Of a DNA stretch of 39,303 nt, positions 14,300 through 22,479 are shown one piece after another. The notes below the pieces were generated by a model. The model was given only the letters and a program-made list of their open reading frames with translations, was not told the DNA's origin and searched no databases. The stretch's first letter is position 1; each line of letters begins with the position of its first letter. The DNA is from a virus, in the IMG/VR virus record IMGVR_UViG_3300018876_000039, positions 1 to 39,303 of that record; one strand, 5' to 3'. Position numbers and translations under genes: made by a program.

Positions 14300-15097
14300 A
14301 TGAAATACCTCACGCTATTCACCTCAATAGCATTGGCCTCATGTGCCGCCTGGTTCTCAATCGTAGGACTAGCTACAATATTCTCAGGGGCCTTTTATTC
14401 GGTAGTCATTATGGCAGGGATACTAGAATTTGCTAAACTAGTCTCTGCCGCTTGGCTACATTATGAGTGGGACAAAATAAATTTTTTGGTAAAGACCTAT
14501 TTCACGACAGCAATATTATTATTAATGTTCATCACTTCTATGGGGATATTTGGGTATCTGTCTAAGGCCCACATAGAACAATCGATTTCGGTGGGTGGCA
14601 ACAATGATATACAAATACAGTTACTTGAAAGCAGAATCGAATCTGAAAAGCGAAATATTAGATCAGCAGAATCTGTGCTTGAGAGTCTCGACCAACAAGT
14701 ACAAACACTTATCGATTATGATAGAATCAGAGGGCCAGAAGGCTCGATTGCTGTACGTGAATCCCAAAAAGAAGAAAGGTCGGAACTTGAAGACACGATC
14801 CAAGCCGGCCAACGAACAATCCAAACTTACCAAGAGGAATTGATACCTCTAAGACAAACACAACTAGACCTCGAAGCCGAAATCGGGCCTCTCAAATATA
14901 TCGCGGAGTTAATATATGGAGATGAAGCAAGTAATTATTTCGATGTTACAGTTAGGTGGGTTATCATTATTATCGTTCTTGTTTTTGACCCTCTTGCTAT
15001 TATGCTGCTCATTGTTAGTACTGGTGCATTTAAGCGAGATCTTCAAAGACCAAGTAACGCTCTTGTTGACGAAAATCAGATCATGGTGATGCGATGA
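14300..15097 (+). CDS. membrane protein with periplasmic or cytoplasmic coiled coil
   Basis: 265 aa. Three hydrophobic segments lie at the start (about 5-30, 32-52, 70-88), a long Glu/Gln-rich coiled coil at about 105-200, and a last helix RWVIIIIVLVFDPLAIMLLI at about 218-238. No ribosome site precedes the ATG. The gene overlaps the SleB-type hydrolase by four bases (ATGA), so the two are translated together and may act together at the envelope. Similar proteins occur in cyanophages as I recall; role unknown. Confidence 0.75.
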   Translation: MKYLTLFTSIALASCAAWFSIVGLATIFSGAFYSVVIMAGILEFAKLVSAAWLHYEWDKINFLVKTYFTTAILLLMFITSMGIFGYLSKAHIEQSISVGGNNDIQIQLLESRIESEKRNIRSAESVLESLDQQVQTLIDYDRIRGPEGSIAVRESQKEERSELEDTIQAGQRTIQTYQEELIPLRQTQLDLEAEIGPLKYIAELIYGDEASNYFDVTVRWVIIIIVLVFDPLAIMLLIVSTGAFKRDLQRPSNALVDENQIMVMR

Positions 15098-15675
15098 AAA
15101 AATATGAATCAAGTTATAAACCAGCTATCTTTGGCCTTATGATACTCGCAGGTATGTTCCTGTGGATGTTCAGTGAAAATGCCAAGGGAGATACCAAAGA
15201 CTCACCCTTTATCATTATCCACGATCAATTCTGGCAATTGATGGATACTAGCGAGGCTCATTGTCTTGCACTGAATATCTACCATGAAAGCAGAAGCGAT
15301 AATCTAGCGGGACAGTACGCTGTCGCAGACGTCGTCCTAAATCGTGTTGAGAATAAGAGGTATCCTAACACGGTCTGTGATGTCGTCTATCAGGGGAAGA
15401 TGAAGCCCTCGTGGAAAGACCCAGAGAAGATGATTCCAATTCGAAACATGTGTCAGTTTTCTTGGTACTGTGACGGTAAAGATGACACTCCACATGAACT
15501 CGAGGCCTGGGCACAGGCTCAATATGTGGCTTATTCCATTTTGAAAGAAGAACATTATCGGGGGATTACTGAAGGAGCTACTCATTACCACACGACGTAT
15601 GTAGCCCCCTCGTGGAACAAACACTTTTACTCTGTCGGCAGGATAGGAGCTCACGTATTCTTTAGGGCTGAATAA
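15094..15675 (+). CDS. SleB-type cell wall hydrolase with N-terminal anchor
   Basis: 193 aa. HCLALNIYHESRSDNLAGQY and VADVVLNRVENKRYPNTVCD are the Hydrolase_2 (PF07486) core, with Glu65 the likely catalytic acid; CQFSWYCDGK follows. Residues 9-26 (KPAIFGLMILAGMFLWMF) form one membrane helix that could be a signal-anchor, as in SAR endolysins, which stay tethered until released. It probably cleaves peptidoglycan and is the best lysin candidate in the window. Four cysteines could form disulfides in the periplasm. Confidence 0.87.
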   Translation: MKKYESSYKPAIFGLMILAGMFLWMFSENAKGDTKDSPFIIIHDQFWQLMDTSEAHCLALNIYHESRSDNLAGQYAVADVVLNRVENKRYPNTVCDVVYQGKMKPSWKDPEKMIPIRNMCQFSWYCDGKDDTPHELEAWAQAQYVAYSILKEEHYRGITEGATHYHTTYVAPSWNKHFYSVGRIGAHVFFRAE

Positions 15676-15678
15676 ATA
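15671..15678 (+). promoter_or_regulatory. T4-late-like box
   Basis: AATAAATA (7 of 8) just after the hydrolase stop. The predicted start near 15684 gives a 20-base leader with GAGG before ATG 15704. Confidence 0.45.
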
Positions 15679-15703
15679 TCTCAAATGAATTGAGGTGTTT
15701 ATT

Positions 15704-16276
15704 ATGGTGATAGTAGGTGTTGATTACAGTCTGTCGAGTCCGGCTTTCTGTGTCCATAGTGGTGATGAATGGTCTGTTGAAAATTGCAAATTCTTTTATC
15801 TCCTGCATACGAAAACTGGTGGCGATCGTGTCCTTGAACATCGAGGCGATGGCTTCTTTCCGGCACGGCATCCTACATGGACCAATGATTATGACAGATA
15901 TTGGAAACTTTCTCGATCGGTTCTTCGTGAGGTCATTCACCACAAGGCAGATGTTGTCTACGTCGAAGGATATGCCTTCGGGGCAGTCGGTCGTGTATTC
16001 CAGATAGCAGAGAATGCTGGTGTTCTTAAATATCGATTAGACCAATTAGGGTATCGAATAGAGACACCAGCTCCGACAGAGATCAAGAAATTGGCTACCG
16101 GTAAGGGTAACGCCAAGAAAGAACAGATGATTGAAGCGTTTATTGACGAAACAGGGGTTGACATTTACGCTAAGTTTGATATAATACCCAAATCTAAAAG
16201 TCCAATCGACGATGTCGTGGACTCCTACTATATAGCAAAATATGGATTCTTGAAAGAACATGATAATAATCTTTAA
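15704..16276 (+). CDS. RuvC-like Holliday junction resolvase
   Basis: 190 aa from ATG 15704, which has GAGG eight bases before it; an upstream GTG at 15695 sits in that site and is less likely. RNase H fold: VGVDYSLSSPAF with the first catalytic Asp, VVYVEGYAFGAVG with the Glu, PAPTEIKKLATGKGNAKKEQ as in RuvC, and SPIDDVVDSYYIAKYGF with the final Asp pair. It would cut branched DNA before packaging, the job T4 gp49 does with a different fold. Overlaps the dNMP kinase by 17 bases. Confidence 0.85.
   Translation: MVIVGVDYSLSSPAFCVHSGDEWSVENCKFFYLLHTKTGGDRVLEHRGDGFFPARHPTWTNDYDRYWKLSRSVLREVIHHKADVVYVEGYAFGAVGRVFQIAENAGVLKYRLDQLGYRIETPAPTEIKKLATGKGNAKKEQMIEAFIDETGVDIYAKFDIIPKSKSPIDDVVDSYYIAKYGFLKEHDNNL
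16158..16185 (+). promoter_or_regulatory. sigma70-like promoter inside the resolvase gene
   Basis: TTGACA at 16158-16163, 16-base spacer ending TGA, TATAAT at 16180-16185, then ACCC. It could drive the dNMP kinase and following genes early, apart from the late-box transcript of the resolvase. Confidence 0.6.
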
Positions 16277-16883
16277 TGGCCCGCCCGCAGCAGGAAAAGA
16301 CGAGGCCACGGCTCAGTTTGTGAACCGTGGTTTTCGTCACCTGTCTTTCAAAGATGTTTTGATCGACGAAACATGCAAGTACTTTAATGTCAAACGTGAA
16401 TGGTTCATGGATGGCTATGATGATCGAGCAATAAAAGAAGAACCGAAATCTGCACTCCACGGTTATTCTCGCCGATCGGCTTTGATCCATGTATCAGAAG
16501 ATGTTATTAAACCAAAATATGGTAAGGATTTCTTTGGCCAGAAGGTCGCGGAGAAGATTGAGGATGGAGAAAACTATGCCATCAGTGATGGTGGTTTCAG
16601 TGAAGAGATTGCTCCCATCTTAGAGAAGGTCAATCCATATGATATAGTACTGGTTCAGATTACCAGAGACGGGTGTTCCTATAGAGGTGACTCTCGTAAA
16701 TACTTCAATGGAAGATTACAGAATGAAATGATTATAGGTCATCGTACAGAGATAGAAGAGGAAGATATGTTGCCCGAACAGCTGCAGCTTCTTACCTATC
16801 GTGTACACAATAATGGTACCCTAGAGTCATTCCACCAGATCTTGAGTGATATCTATACACAGCTATCAAGATCAATGAATTAG
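16260..16883 (+). CDS. 1: deoxynucleoside monophosphate kinase, T4 gp1-like
   Basis: 207 aa. GPPAAGKD (7-14) is a Walker A loop at the very start, as in nucleotide kinases. Later parts such as KDFFGQKVAEKI, YAISDGGFSEEI (the strand after the nucleotide lid) and VQITRDG fit T4 gp1-type kinases, which phosphorylate dTMP, dGMP and hydroxymethyl-dCMP. The assignment rests on fold-level pattern and context with NrdAB and ThyX; another P-loop kinase is possible. Confidence 0.75.
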   Translation: MIIIFNGPPAAGKDEATAQFVNRGFRHLSFKDVLIDETCKYFNVKREWFMDGYDDRAIKEEPKSALHGYSRRSALIHVSEDVIKPKYGKDFFGQKVAEKIEDGENYAISDGGFSEEIAPILEKVNPYDIVLVQITRDGCSYRGDSRKYFNGRLQNEMIIGHRTEIEEEDMLPEQLQLLTYRVHNNGTLESFHQILSDIYTQLSRSMN

Positions 16884-16905
16884 GCATATATAAAAGGATA
16901 TTGCA

Positions 16906-17157
16906 ATGGATAGTAATGAAATAGTTTCGATGTTAGAAGAGAGTGTATGTTTGGTAGAGTTCACCAAGGTGAACGGTGAAAGCCGACTCATGAAATGCAC
17001 CTTGATGTCTGATAAGATTCCTGTCAAACCAATTCATCCAGCCGAGACCCGGTATCCCCAAATGCGAGAGAAAGTCATCTCTGTGTGGGATGTCGAGAAA
17101 GATGGCTGGAGATCATTCAGAGTTGATTTATTTAAGAGTATTGAGAAGGTAGAATAA
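16906..17157 (+). CDS. WYL_2-like Sm/SH3 beta-barrel protein
   Basis: 83 aa, AAGGAT upstream. VEFTKVNGESRLMKCTL, a Pro-rich middle and VISVWDVEKDGWRSFRVDLF match the small phage family often named WYL_2 or SH3 beta-barrel fold protein (PF10902, formerly DUF2693). It probably binds nucleic acid or protein. It lies just before the glycosyltransferase gene. Confidence 0.8.
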   Translation: MDSNEIVSMLEESVCLVEFTKVNGESRLMKCTLMSDKIPVKPIHPAETRYPQMREKVISVWDVEKDGWRSFRVDLFKSIEKVE

Positions 17158-17158
17158 T

Positions 17159-18142
17159 ATGAGTTGTGTCTATAAAGGCGAAGTCGTAGAATCAGAATTA
17201 TCTGGTAATGCCAATGGTGGGTCAGAGCAGATGCGTAAGCGTCTACTCAATAATGTTAGATCAGATCTATTAGAGAATTTTGCGATTCACTTCTCGCGTC
17301 CTAGAAAGATATACGATGATGTTCCTAATATCTTATATTGCCACGATTTGGCAGAAGATCCAGAGAATAAAATTCTATTCAACCGAGGCTGGGAAGAGTT
17401 TGATCATTTCGTTTTTGTTTCGGCCTGGCAACGAGATCAGTACATCAACATGTATGGTATTCCATATTCTGATTGTTCTGTCATCTATAACGCAGTAGAA
17501 AAGCAATACAATCCTGTCGATAAGCCAACAGATACGATTCGCTTCATTTATCACACGACACCCCATCGAGGCCTTGAATTGTTGGTTCCTATCTTCGACC
17601 AATTGTGCAAGACACACGATAACATTCATCTTGATGTATTCTCTTCGTTCGAGATCTATGGATGGCCTGAGCGTGATGAGATGTATAAAGAAGTCTTCGA
17701 GCAAATTAAAGAGCATCCAAAGATGACGTATCACGGCTCAAGACCAAACGAAGAGGTTCTGTACTATCTCGATAAGGCTCACATCTTTCTTTATCCGAAT
17801 ATTTGGAAAGAAACATCTTGTATTGCACTGATTGAGGCAATTAAGAGCCAGGTCATTTGTGTCCATCCTAACTATGGAGCCTTGGCAGAGACGGCAAGTA
17901 ATGCGACAATCATGTATGATTATAATGAAGATTTAGGCAAGCATGCAAATTTCTGTTACTCTGTCGCATTGCAATTAATCAACACAATCAAGCAAGATGA
18001 AAATTATTTCAATCGGTTTTCAAAATCCGATCGCTTCGCTTTGGCCCGAAATAATATAGAGTCATTCACGACCATGTGGAACTCATTATTGGCCAATCTG
18101 ATTTACAAATTCGATAATCAAGATGAAGAAGATGAAGGATAA
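17159..18142 (+). CDS. glycosyltransferase, GT-B type (GT4-like)
   Basis: 327 aa. NGGSEQM near the start is the usual acceptor-side loop; FVFVSAWQRDQY with YGIPYSDCSVIYNAV closes the first domain. The second domain has IYHTTPHRGLELL (the basic phosphate-binding part), MTYHGSRPNEEVLYYLDKAH, and the donor-site block IFLYPNIWKETSCIALIEAI with the EX7E-type acid pair. The C-terminus is acidic. It moves a sugar from a nucleotide sugar to an unknown acceptor: phage DNA, host surface or virion protein. Confidence 0.88.
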   Translation: MSCVYKGEVVESELSGNANGGSEQMRKRLLNNVRSDLLENFAIHFSRPRKIYDDVPNILYCHDLAEDPENKILFNRGWEEFDHFVFVSAWQRDQYINMYGIPYSDCSVIYNAVEKQYNPVDKPTDTIRFIYHTTPHRGLELLVPIFDQLCKTHDNIHLDVFSSFEIYGWPERDEMYKEVFEQIKEHPKMTYHGSRPNEEVLYYLDKAHIFLYPNIWKETSCIALIEAIKSQVICVHPNYGALAETASNATIMYDYNEDLGKHANFCYSVALQLINTIKQDENYFNRFSKSDRFALARNNIESFTTMWNSLLANLIYKFDNQDEEDEG

Positions 18143-18476
18143 CATCATTCAGTTCCCTCAGATGCACTTTCCTGGGTCACCCCCACAGAGTGCGGAAGAG
18201 ATAGCAGAGCAGATCAAACAGTACAAGAAAAGTTATTCAGATGAGATTGCTGAGATTCTATGGCAAAATCTTTTGGGTGAACTTGGTCGTGCTGGGTGTG
18301 ATTTGAATTCAGATGTTGATAAGCATTTCCCATCAATGATTCTGATACTCGAATCAATACGATCTCTGCACCTAATGACCCAGGGGCTTGACCATCCGCT
18401 ACAGCAATTCGCGAAAGATAATATCTCTTATGAAGAGTGGGATGGCAAGCAGGGTCTTGACTTTGACGATCAATAG
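18123..18476 (+). CDS. hypothetical protein, 117 aa
   Basis: Overlaps the glycosyltransferase end by 20 bases. A second ATG at 18132 is equally possible. The helical body (SAEEIAEQIKQYKKSYSDEI; FPSMILILESIRSLHLMTQG) with LDHPLQQFA recalls small proteins of marine T4-like phages. Its last codons contain the promoter for the RNase H gene. Function unknown. Confidence 0.72.
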   Translation: MKKMKDNIIQFPQMHFPGSPPQSAEEIAEQIKQYKKSYSDEIAEILWQNLLGELGRAGCDLNSDVDKHFPSMILILESIRSLHLMTQGLDHPLQQFAKDNISYEEWDGKQGLDFDDQ

Positions 18477-18485
18477 TGATATAAT
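18457..18485 (+). promoter_or_regulatory. sigma70-like promoter for RNase H
   Basis: TTGACT at 18457-18462, 17-base spacer ending TGA, TATAAT at 18480-18485. Predicted start near 18492, a 23-base leader before ATG 18515. Confidence 0.65.
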
Positions 18486-18514
18486 ACTCGATCAAATTAA
18501 ACAATGGTAATAAC

Positions 18515-19372
18515 ATGATTTTGGTAGACTATAACCAGGTTATCCTTGCGAACCTGTTCGCCTCGATTGGAAACCACCACAACATCGAATTAGATGATCA
18601 TCTCGTTCGACATATGTTCCTCAATTCACTCCGATACAATCGCAAGAAATTCTCCGAAGAGTATGGTGAATTGGTCATCTGCACAGACAATCGAAATGTC
18701 TGGCGACGAGACCTCTATCCTTACTATAAGGCCAACCGAAAGAAGAATCGTAGTGAATCTGAAATCGACTGGAATGCACTTTTTGAAATTATGGATACCT
18801 TGAAGTGTGAGGTCAATGAACACTTTCCTTACAAGGTTCTTGGGTTCGATAGGTGTGAGGCGGATGACATCATCGGCACCATCGTACACGAATATGGCAC
18901 CGAGCTCAACATGGGCTCTGAACCCATTCTGATTCTATCGGGCGATAAGGATTACATCCAGCTCCATACGTATGCGAATGTTTCTCAGTTTGATCCAGTA
19001 AGAAAAAGATGGATCAGAAACGCGAATCCCCATAAATATTTGCAAGAACACATTTTAAAAGGAGATGTTGGCGACGGTGTACCAAACGTCCTCAGTGCTG
19101 ATAATTGTTTGGCGGTTGGTGAAAGGCAAAAGCCTATGACCAAAAAAAGAATGGAAGCATTGCTTAAAGAGAATGCTGAAATGGATGTGGAGACAACATT
19201 AAGATACAATCGTAATAAGGCAATGATTGACTTGTCTCAGGTACCCCAAGAATATAAAGATAAAATCTTAGCTAAATTTGCCGAAGAGAAACCCATCGGC
19301 AGAGAGAAACTCTTTAATTTCTTTGTCCAGAAAAAACTAAAAAACCTCATGACAGATATTCAGGATTTTTGA
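18515..19372 (+). CDS. rnh: T4-type RNase H (5'-3' exonuclease, FEN family)
   Basis: 285 aa, near T4 Rnh (305). Removes RNA primers from lagging-strand fragments. The acidic metal-site residues of the FEN/5' nuclease family are visible: MILVDYNQ (Asp5), VICTDNRNVWRR, CEADDIIGTIV, LSGDKDYIQL and KGDVGDGVPN in the helix-hairpin-helix part. The basic YYKANRKK arch follows the second motif. It stands behind its own early-type promoter and is followed after one base by the DUF6433-like gene. Confidence 0.93.
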   Translation: MILVDYNQVILANLFASIGNHHNIELDDHLVRHMFLNSLRYNRKKFSEEYGELVICTDNRNVWRRDLYPYYKANRKKNRSESEIDWNALFEIMDTLKCEVNEHFPYKVLGFDRCEADDIIGTIVHEYGTELNMGSEPILILSGDKDYIQLHTYANVSQFDPVRKRWIRNANPHKYLQEHILKGDVGDGVPNVLSADNCLAVGERQKPMTKKRMEALLKENAEMDVETTLRYNRNKAMIDLSQVPQEYKDKILAKFAEEKPIGREKLFNFFVQKKLKNLMTDIQDF

Positions 19373-19373
19373 T

Positions 19374-19805
19374 ATGCCCATGCGACTATCCCTAGCGGAA
19401 ATTGTAGACGAATTACCTAAACTTTCGAAAAAGGCCGACAAGATACAATGGCTTCGAAAGTACGATTCTATACCTTTAAGACAAGTACTCCGATTGACCT
19501 ACGACAAATCTATTGAATTCTTAATACCTAATACACCACCGCCGTGGAAGAAAAACGATTACATTGGTGTTGAGGGTATGATGTATAATGAGGCCCGCCG
19601 ACTTAGAATTTTTGTCAAGGGTGGTGGATACGATAATTTACCCGTTTTAAAAAGAGAAAATTTATTCATCAGTCTTTTAGAAGACGTTGATAATAATGAC
19701 GCCGAACTTCTTTGCAAGATGATTGCTCAGAAACCACTGAAGGGGCTTACAGCCAAGACCCTCGAAGAGGCATTTCCTACTATTTACGAGACGAGGATAG
19801 TGTAA
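19374..19805 (+). CDS. DUF6433-like protein
   Basis: 143 aa. IVDELPKLSKKADKIQWLRK, IPLRQVLRLTYDKSIEFLIP followed by NTPPPWKK, and MMYNEARRLRIFVKGGGYDN form the pattern I know as DUF6433, common in T4-like marine phages beside replication genes. Helical, soluble. The role is unknown; its constant place next to rnh in such phages suggests a replication or recombination accessory. Confidence 0.85.
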   Translation: MPMRLSLAEIVDELPKLSKKADKIQWLRKYDSIPLRQVLRLTYDKSIEFLIPNTPPPWKKNDYIGVEGMMYNEARRLRIFVKGGGYDNLPVLKRENLFISLLEDVDNNDAELLCKMIAQKPLKGLTAKTLEEAFPTIYETRIV

Positions 19806-19984
19806 TGGCAAAGCGATATAAGAATTTCCGTAAAGGAAAATCTTCAGATCCCTATGCTGACGAATGGGGTGACATCAACGAAGACCGACGAAGGGAAAAG
19901 CAGAAGAAAGGTGGTGCTAAATACCAACGCCGGAATCGACGTGAAGAGAAATTCCAGACGTATCGAGATTGGCGAGATAATTAA
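19805..19984 (+). CDS. 59-aa charged small protein
   Basis: ATG 19805 overlaps the preceding stop by one base (TAATG). MAKRYKNFRKGKSSDPYADE opens a chain rich in Lys, Arg, Asp and Tyr with almost no hydrophobic core (NEDRRREKQKKGG, KYQRRNRREEKFQTYRDWRD). Probably disordered, perhaps nucleic-acid binding. Similar small proteins occur next to DUF6433 in related phages as I recall. Confidence 0.75.
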   Translation: MAKRYKNFRKGKSSDPYADEWGDINEDRRREKQKKGGAKYQRRNRREEKFQTYRDWRDN

Positions 19985-20003
19985 AAATAATTTCAAAAAA
20001 GTG

Positions 20004-20032
20004 TTGACATTTCTCCAAATGTGTGATAGTAT
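20004..20032 (+). promoter_or_regulatory. sigma70-like promoter with A-tract
   Basis: TTTCAAAAAAGTG then TTGACA at 20004-20009, 17-base spacer ending TGA, TAGTAT at 20027-20032. The same AAAAAAGTG upstream part is seen at the 24420 and 38492 promoters. The predicted start, 20039, is the A of an in-frame ATG. Confidence 0.72.
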
Positions 20033-20059
20033 GACAATATGAAATGGAGAAGTAAAGCT

Positions 20060-20635
20060 ATGAAGGACAAAGTAATCCTCACTGATTGTGATGGCGTCCT
20101 ATTGGATTGGGAATACGGTTTCGCGACCTACATGAAAGATAGGTTCGGCCTCACTCCAATACGAAATGATGTATATTCTGTAGGTGACACCTATGGGATC
20201 ACCAAAGCAAAGGGACGTGAATACGTTCGAATCTATAATGAGAGCGCTGCGATTGGTTCTCTCACCCCCTTCAGGGATGCGAAGAAATATGTGACCAAGA
20301 TCTACGAAGAACTTGGTTATGTGTTTCATTGTATCACCTCACTCAGTACAGACCGACACGCTGGAGAACTTCGAAGGAAGAACCTCGAGACCGTATTCGG
20401 TAAGGGAGTCTTTGAAAAGATTGTCTGCCTAGAATGTGGTGCTGACAAGGATGAGGCCCTCGAAGAATATCGAGACACTGGTTGTCTCTGGGTCGAAGAT
20501 AAATACCTCAACTGTGAGGCAGGAGAAAAGGTAGGACTTGATCCAATCCTCATTCATCATTCTCATAATAAGGATATGAAAACTCCTTATAAGACTGTGA
20601 TGAATTGGCGTGAAATCTACGAATCGCTTATATAA
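20060..20635 (+). CDS. HAD-family 5'(3')-deoxyribonucleotidase-like phosphatase
   Basis: 191 aa from ATG 20060, which has GGAGAAG upstream. An in-frame ATG at 20039 falls on the predicted transcription start and would give a leaderless form 7 residues longer. ILTDCDGVLLDWEYGF holds the DxD nucleophile pair (Asp9, Asp11); HCITSLSTDRHAGELRRKNL is motif II with the Thr/Ser; CLWVEDKYLNCEAGEKVGL is the C-terminal acidic motif. Fits the NT5C type that dephosphorylates dNMPs, so it may tune nucleotide pools with the dNMP kinase. Confidence 0.82.
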   Translation: MKDKVILTDCDGVLLDWEYGFATYMKDRFGLTPIRNDVYSVGDTYGITKAKGREYVRIYNESAAIGSLTPFRDAKKYVTKIYEELGYVFHCITSLSTDRHAGELRRKNLETVFGKGVFEKIVCLECGADKDEALEEYRDTGCLWVEDKYLNCEAGEKVGLDPILIHHSHNKDMKTPYKTVMNWREIYESLI

Positions 20636-20638
20636 ATA
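20631..20638 (+). promoter_or_regulatory. T4-type late promoter, perfect box
   Basis: TATAAATA, 8 of 8, right at the end of the HAD gene. The predicted start near 20644 leaves a 15-base leader with GGTGGAG before ATG 20659. Confidence 0.7.
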
Positions 20639-20658
20639 AATGCATTAGGTGGAGTTTT

Positions 20659-20910
20659 ATGCCAACATACGATTTTAGAGATACTAATACCCAAGAAGAG
20701 TTTTCTAAACTCATGTCTATCGCTGCGAAAGAAGAATATCTAGCAGCCAATCCTCATATACAGCAATTAATGACCGGTTTTCTGGGAATCGGTGACCCAG
20801 TACGTCTCGGGCTCAAAAAGCCCGATGCGAATTTTCGTGATGTGTTAAAAAAAGCAAAGGAGAACCATCCCGGTTCAAGAACAATAAAAAACACGATCAA
20901 TGACTTCTGA
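20659..20910 (+). CDS. FmdB-like small protein, zinc cysteines absent
   Basis: 83 aa. MPTYDFRDTNTQEEF is the FmdB-type beginning, followed by MSIAAKEEYLAANPHIQQL and a C-terminal FRDVLKKAKENHPGSRTIKN. The cysteine pairs of cellular FmdB proteins are missing, as in the T4-like phage versions I recall. First gene after a perfect late box, co-transcribed with phoH and the spike gene. Confidence 0.78.
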   Translation: MPTYDFRDTNTQEEFSKLMSIAAKEEYLAANPHIQQLMTGFLGIGDPVRLGLKKPDANFRDVLKKAKENHPGSRTIKNTINDF

Positions 20911-20937
20911 CTTAAGGGGTCATGCAAGGAGGTCCCA

Positions 20938-21696
20938 ATGTCTAAACAGCAACGAAGACTCTCACGAAAAGAAAAAAGGAGAAATGAAAGCACTACAAAC
21001 TACATAGTCAATAATCGATTCAACATGAGACGTATCGATCCTTTGACACCCTCGCAAGAGGAGTTCTTTGATGATTATACAAGGGGGTATAACATCGCTG
21101 CCGTAGGTACTGCAGGCACGGGTAAAACAATGTGCGCAATGTACCTTGGACTAAGAGATATCTTATCCAAACCTGATTATGAAAAAATCATCGTCGTACG
21201 GTCAGCCGTACAGACACGGGAGCAGGGTTTCATGCCCGGTAATAAACAACAAAAGGAGGCAGTTTTTACAACCCCTTACGCAGACATATGCGTAGATCTT
21301 TTCCAACGTGGAGACGCTTGGGATATTCTCAAACAAAAAAATATGGTGGAGTTCACCACCTCATCCTTCGTCAGAGGGCTTACCTTTGACAATTCAATCA
21401 TCATCGTCGATGAATGCCAATCAATGACACTACACGAACTAGACAGTATCATCACCCGTGTCGGGGAATGCTCTAAAATCATCTTTTGTGGAGACACAAA
21501 GCAAGACGATCTAGCAACGAACAGACACAAAATGGATGTATCTGGCCTGCCTGAGTTCCTTCAGGTCCTAGAAAAAATCCCTTCATTTAGGGTTATCAAT
21601 TTTGGTATCAACGACATCGTTCGTTCCGGTTTGGTCAAAGAATATATACTTGCCAAAGAGGGTTATAACCCCGAGAGGTTCTTAGAGGCAGTATAG
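20938..21696 (+). CDS. phoH: PhoH-like ATPase
   Basis: 252 aa, AAGGAGG upstream. Walker A GTAGTGKT (57-64), IIVVRSAVQTREQGFMPG with the conserved Arg-rich segment, Walker B SIIIVDECQSMT, and IIFCGDTKQDD as sensor. Matches phage PhoH, common in marine phages, not always linked to phosphate. The N-terminus is very basic and recalls RNA-binding tails; bacterial relatives act in RNA processing. It ends in the GTG of the next gene. Confidence 0.93.
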   Translation: MSKQQRRLSRKEKRRNESTTNYIVNNRFNMRRIDPLTPSQEEFFDDYTRGYNIAAVGTAGTGKTMCAMYLGLRDILSKPDYEKIIVVRSAVQTREQGFMPGNKQQKEAVFTTPYADICVDLFQRGDAWDILKQKNMVEFTTSSFVRGLTFDNSIIIVDECQSMTLHELDSIITRVGECSKIIFCGDTKQDDLATNRHKMDVSGLPEFLQVLEKIPSFRVINFGINDIVRSGLVKEYILAKEGYNPERFLEAV

Positions 21697-22478
21697 TGGC
21701 CATTGGCGATCTAAAATACATAGTTAACAGTACCGGATTCGGTATTACGGAGGCGGGGTTCGATTCGGACCCCAATTCCAATACTCTACCCACGATCTTA
21801 TCAAACGCGCATCCTTCTGATAGGGTGTTTCAATTTGAGGTGGAGTTATATGTTAATAATTCAATTATAGACACGGAGAGTGGAGCTAACACAGTCTACT
21901 CGAATACTGCTGTCTACGATATAGATAATGTATCAATTAGTCCAACCATGATACCAGGCGCAAGCAGATTAGCAAATAATGTTATCGAAGTAAGAGAATT
22001 GGCAATTATAGGCAATTTTCTCGATGAAATTTTTACCTTTCAAACATTCAATACAATTCCAAGCTCTAATGGTACCACGATAGAATCGACAACCTACGAT
22101 ACGATTCAAGGTGCCAATACAGTCTTTTCCAGCAAGACAATTACGAACACACTTGGCCAATCGTTGACTGTCAATACTTCTTTTATGGACACTCAGATTA
22201 TAAATAGTGTTACCTCAACAGAATTTGTGCCCGACGGTTATTTCACTGAGATATCAAATAATTCCGTGGGTATGTTGGCTGCTTATAATTACACACCAGA
22301 CCCAGATGAGGTCTTTATAGAGCACAAACAACCGACAACTACGTCATACACATATAATATATCTGTTGATGTGACTCCTCAGTTTGGTGATACGCCAATA
22401 AGCTATGATTACGATTTTACTGTTGAGTGGGATGCCTCAAAGGCATTCGCTTTGATTCAATCATTTACAGGAAACTAA
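21696..22478 (+). CDS. beta-rich unknown protein between phoH and the PAAR spike
   Basis: 260 aa from a GTG sharing its first base with the phoH stop. Rich in Thr, Ser, Asn, Ile and Val with few charges, typical of a virion beta-sandwich protein. There are internal echoes (SGANTVYSNT at about 62 and QGANTVFSSKT at about 138) that hint at a duplicated domain. No signal peptide. One base separates it from the PAAR gene, and both follow a late promoter, so a baseplate or tail-tip part is likely. The family is not recognised. Confidence 0.72.
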   Translation: MAIGDLKYIVNSTGFGITEAGFDSDPNSNTLPTILSNAHPSDRVFQFEVELYVNNSIIDTESGANTVYSNTAVYDIDNVSISPTMIPGASRLANNVIEVRELAIIGNFLDEIFTFQTFNTIPSSNGTTIESTTYDTIQGANTVFSSKTITNTLGQSLTVNTSFMDTQIINSVTSTEFVPDGYFTEISNNSVGMLAAYNYTPDPDEVFIEHKQPTTTSYTYNISVDVTPQFGDTPISYDYDFTVEWDASKAFALIQSFTGN

Positions 22479-22479
22479 A

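Noticed and set aside
14595-14843. Alternative frame of 82 codons inside the 14300 membrane-protein gene
   Set aside because: Composition is a Lys-rich shadow of the coiled coil; no start signal.
19030-19040. CATAAATA inside the RNase H gene as a late promoter
   Set aside because: No gene begins downstream; coding sequence explains it.
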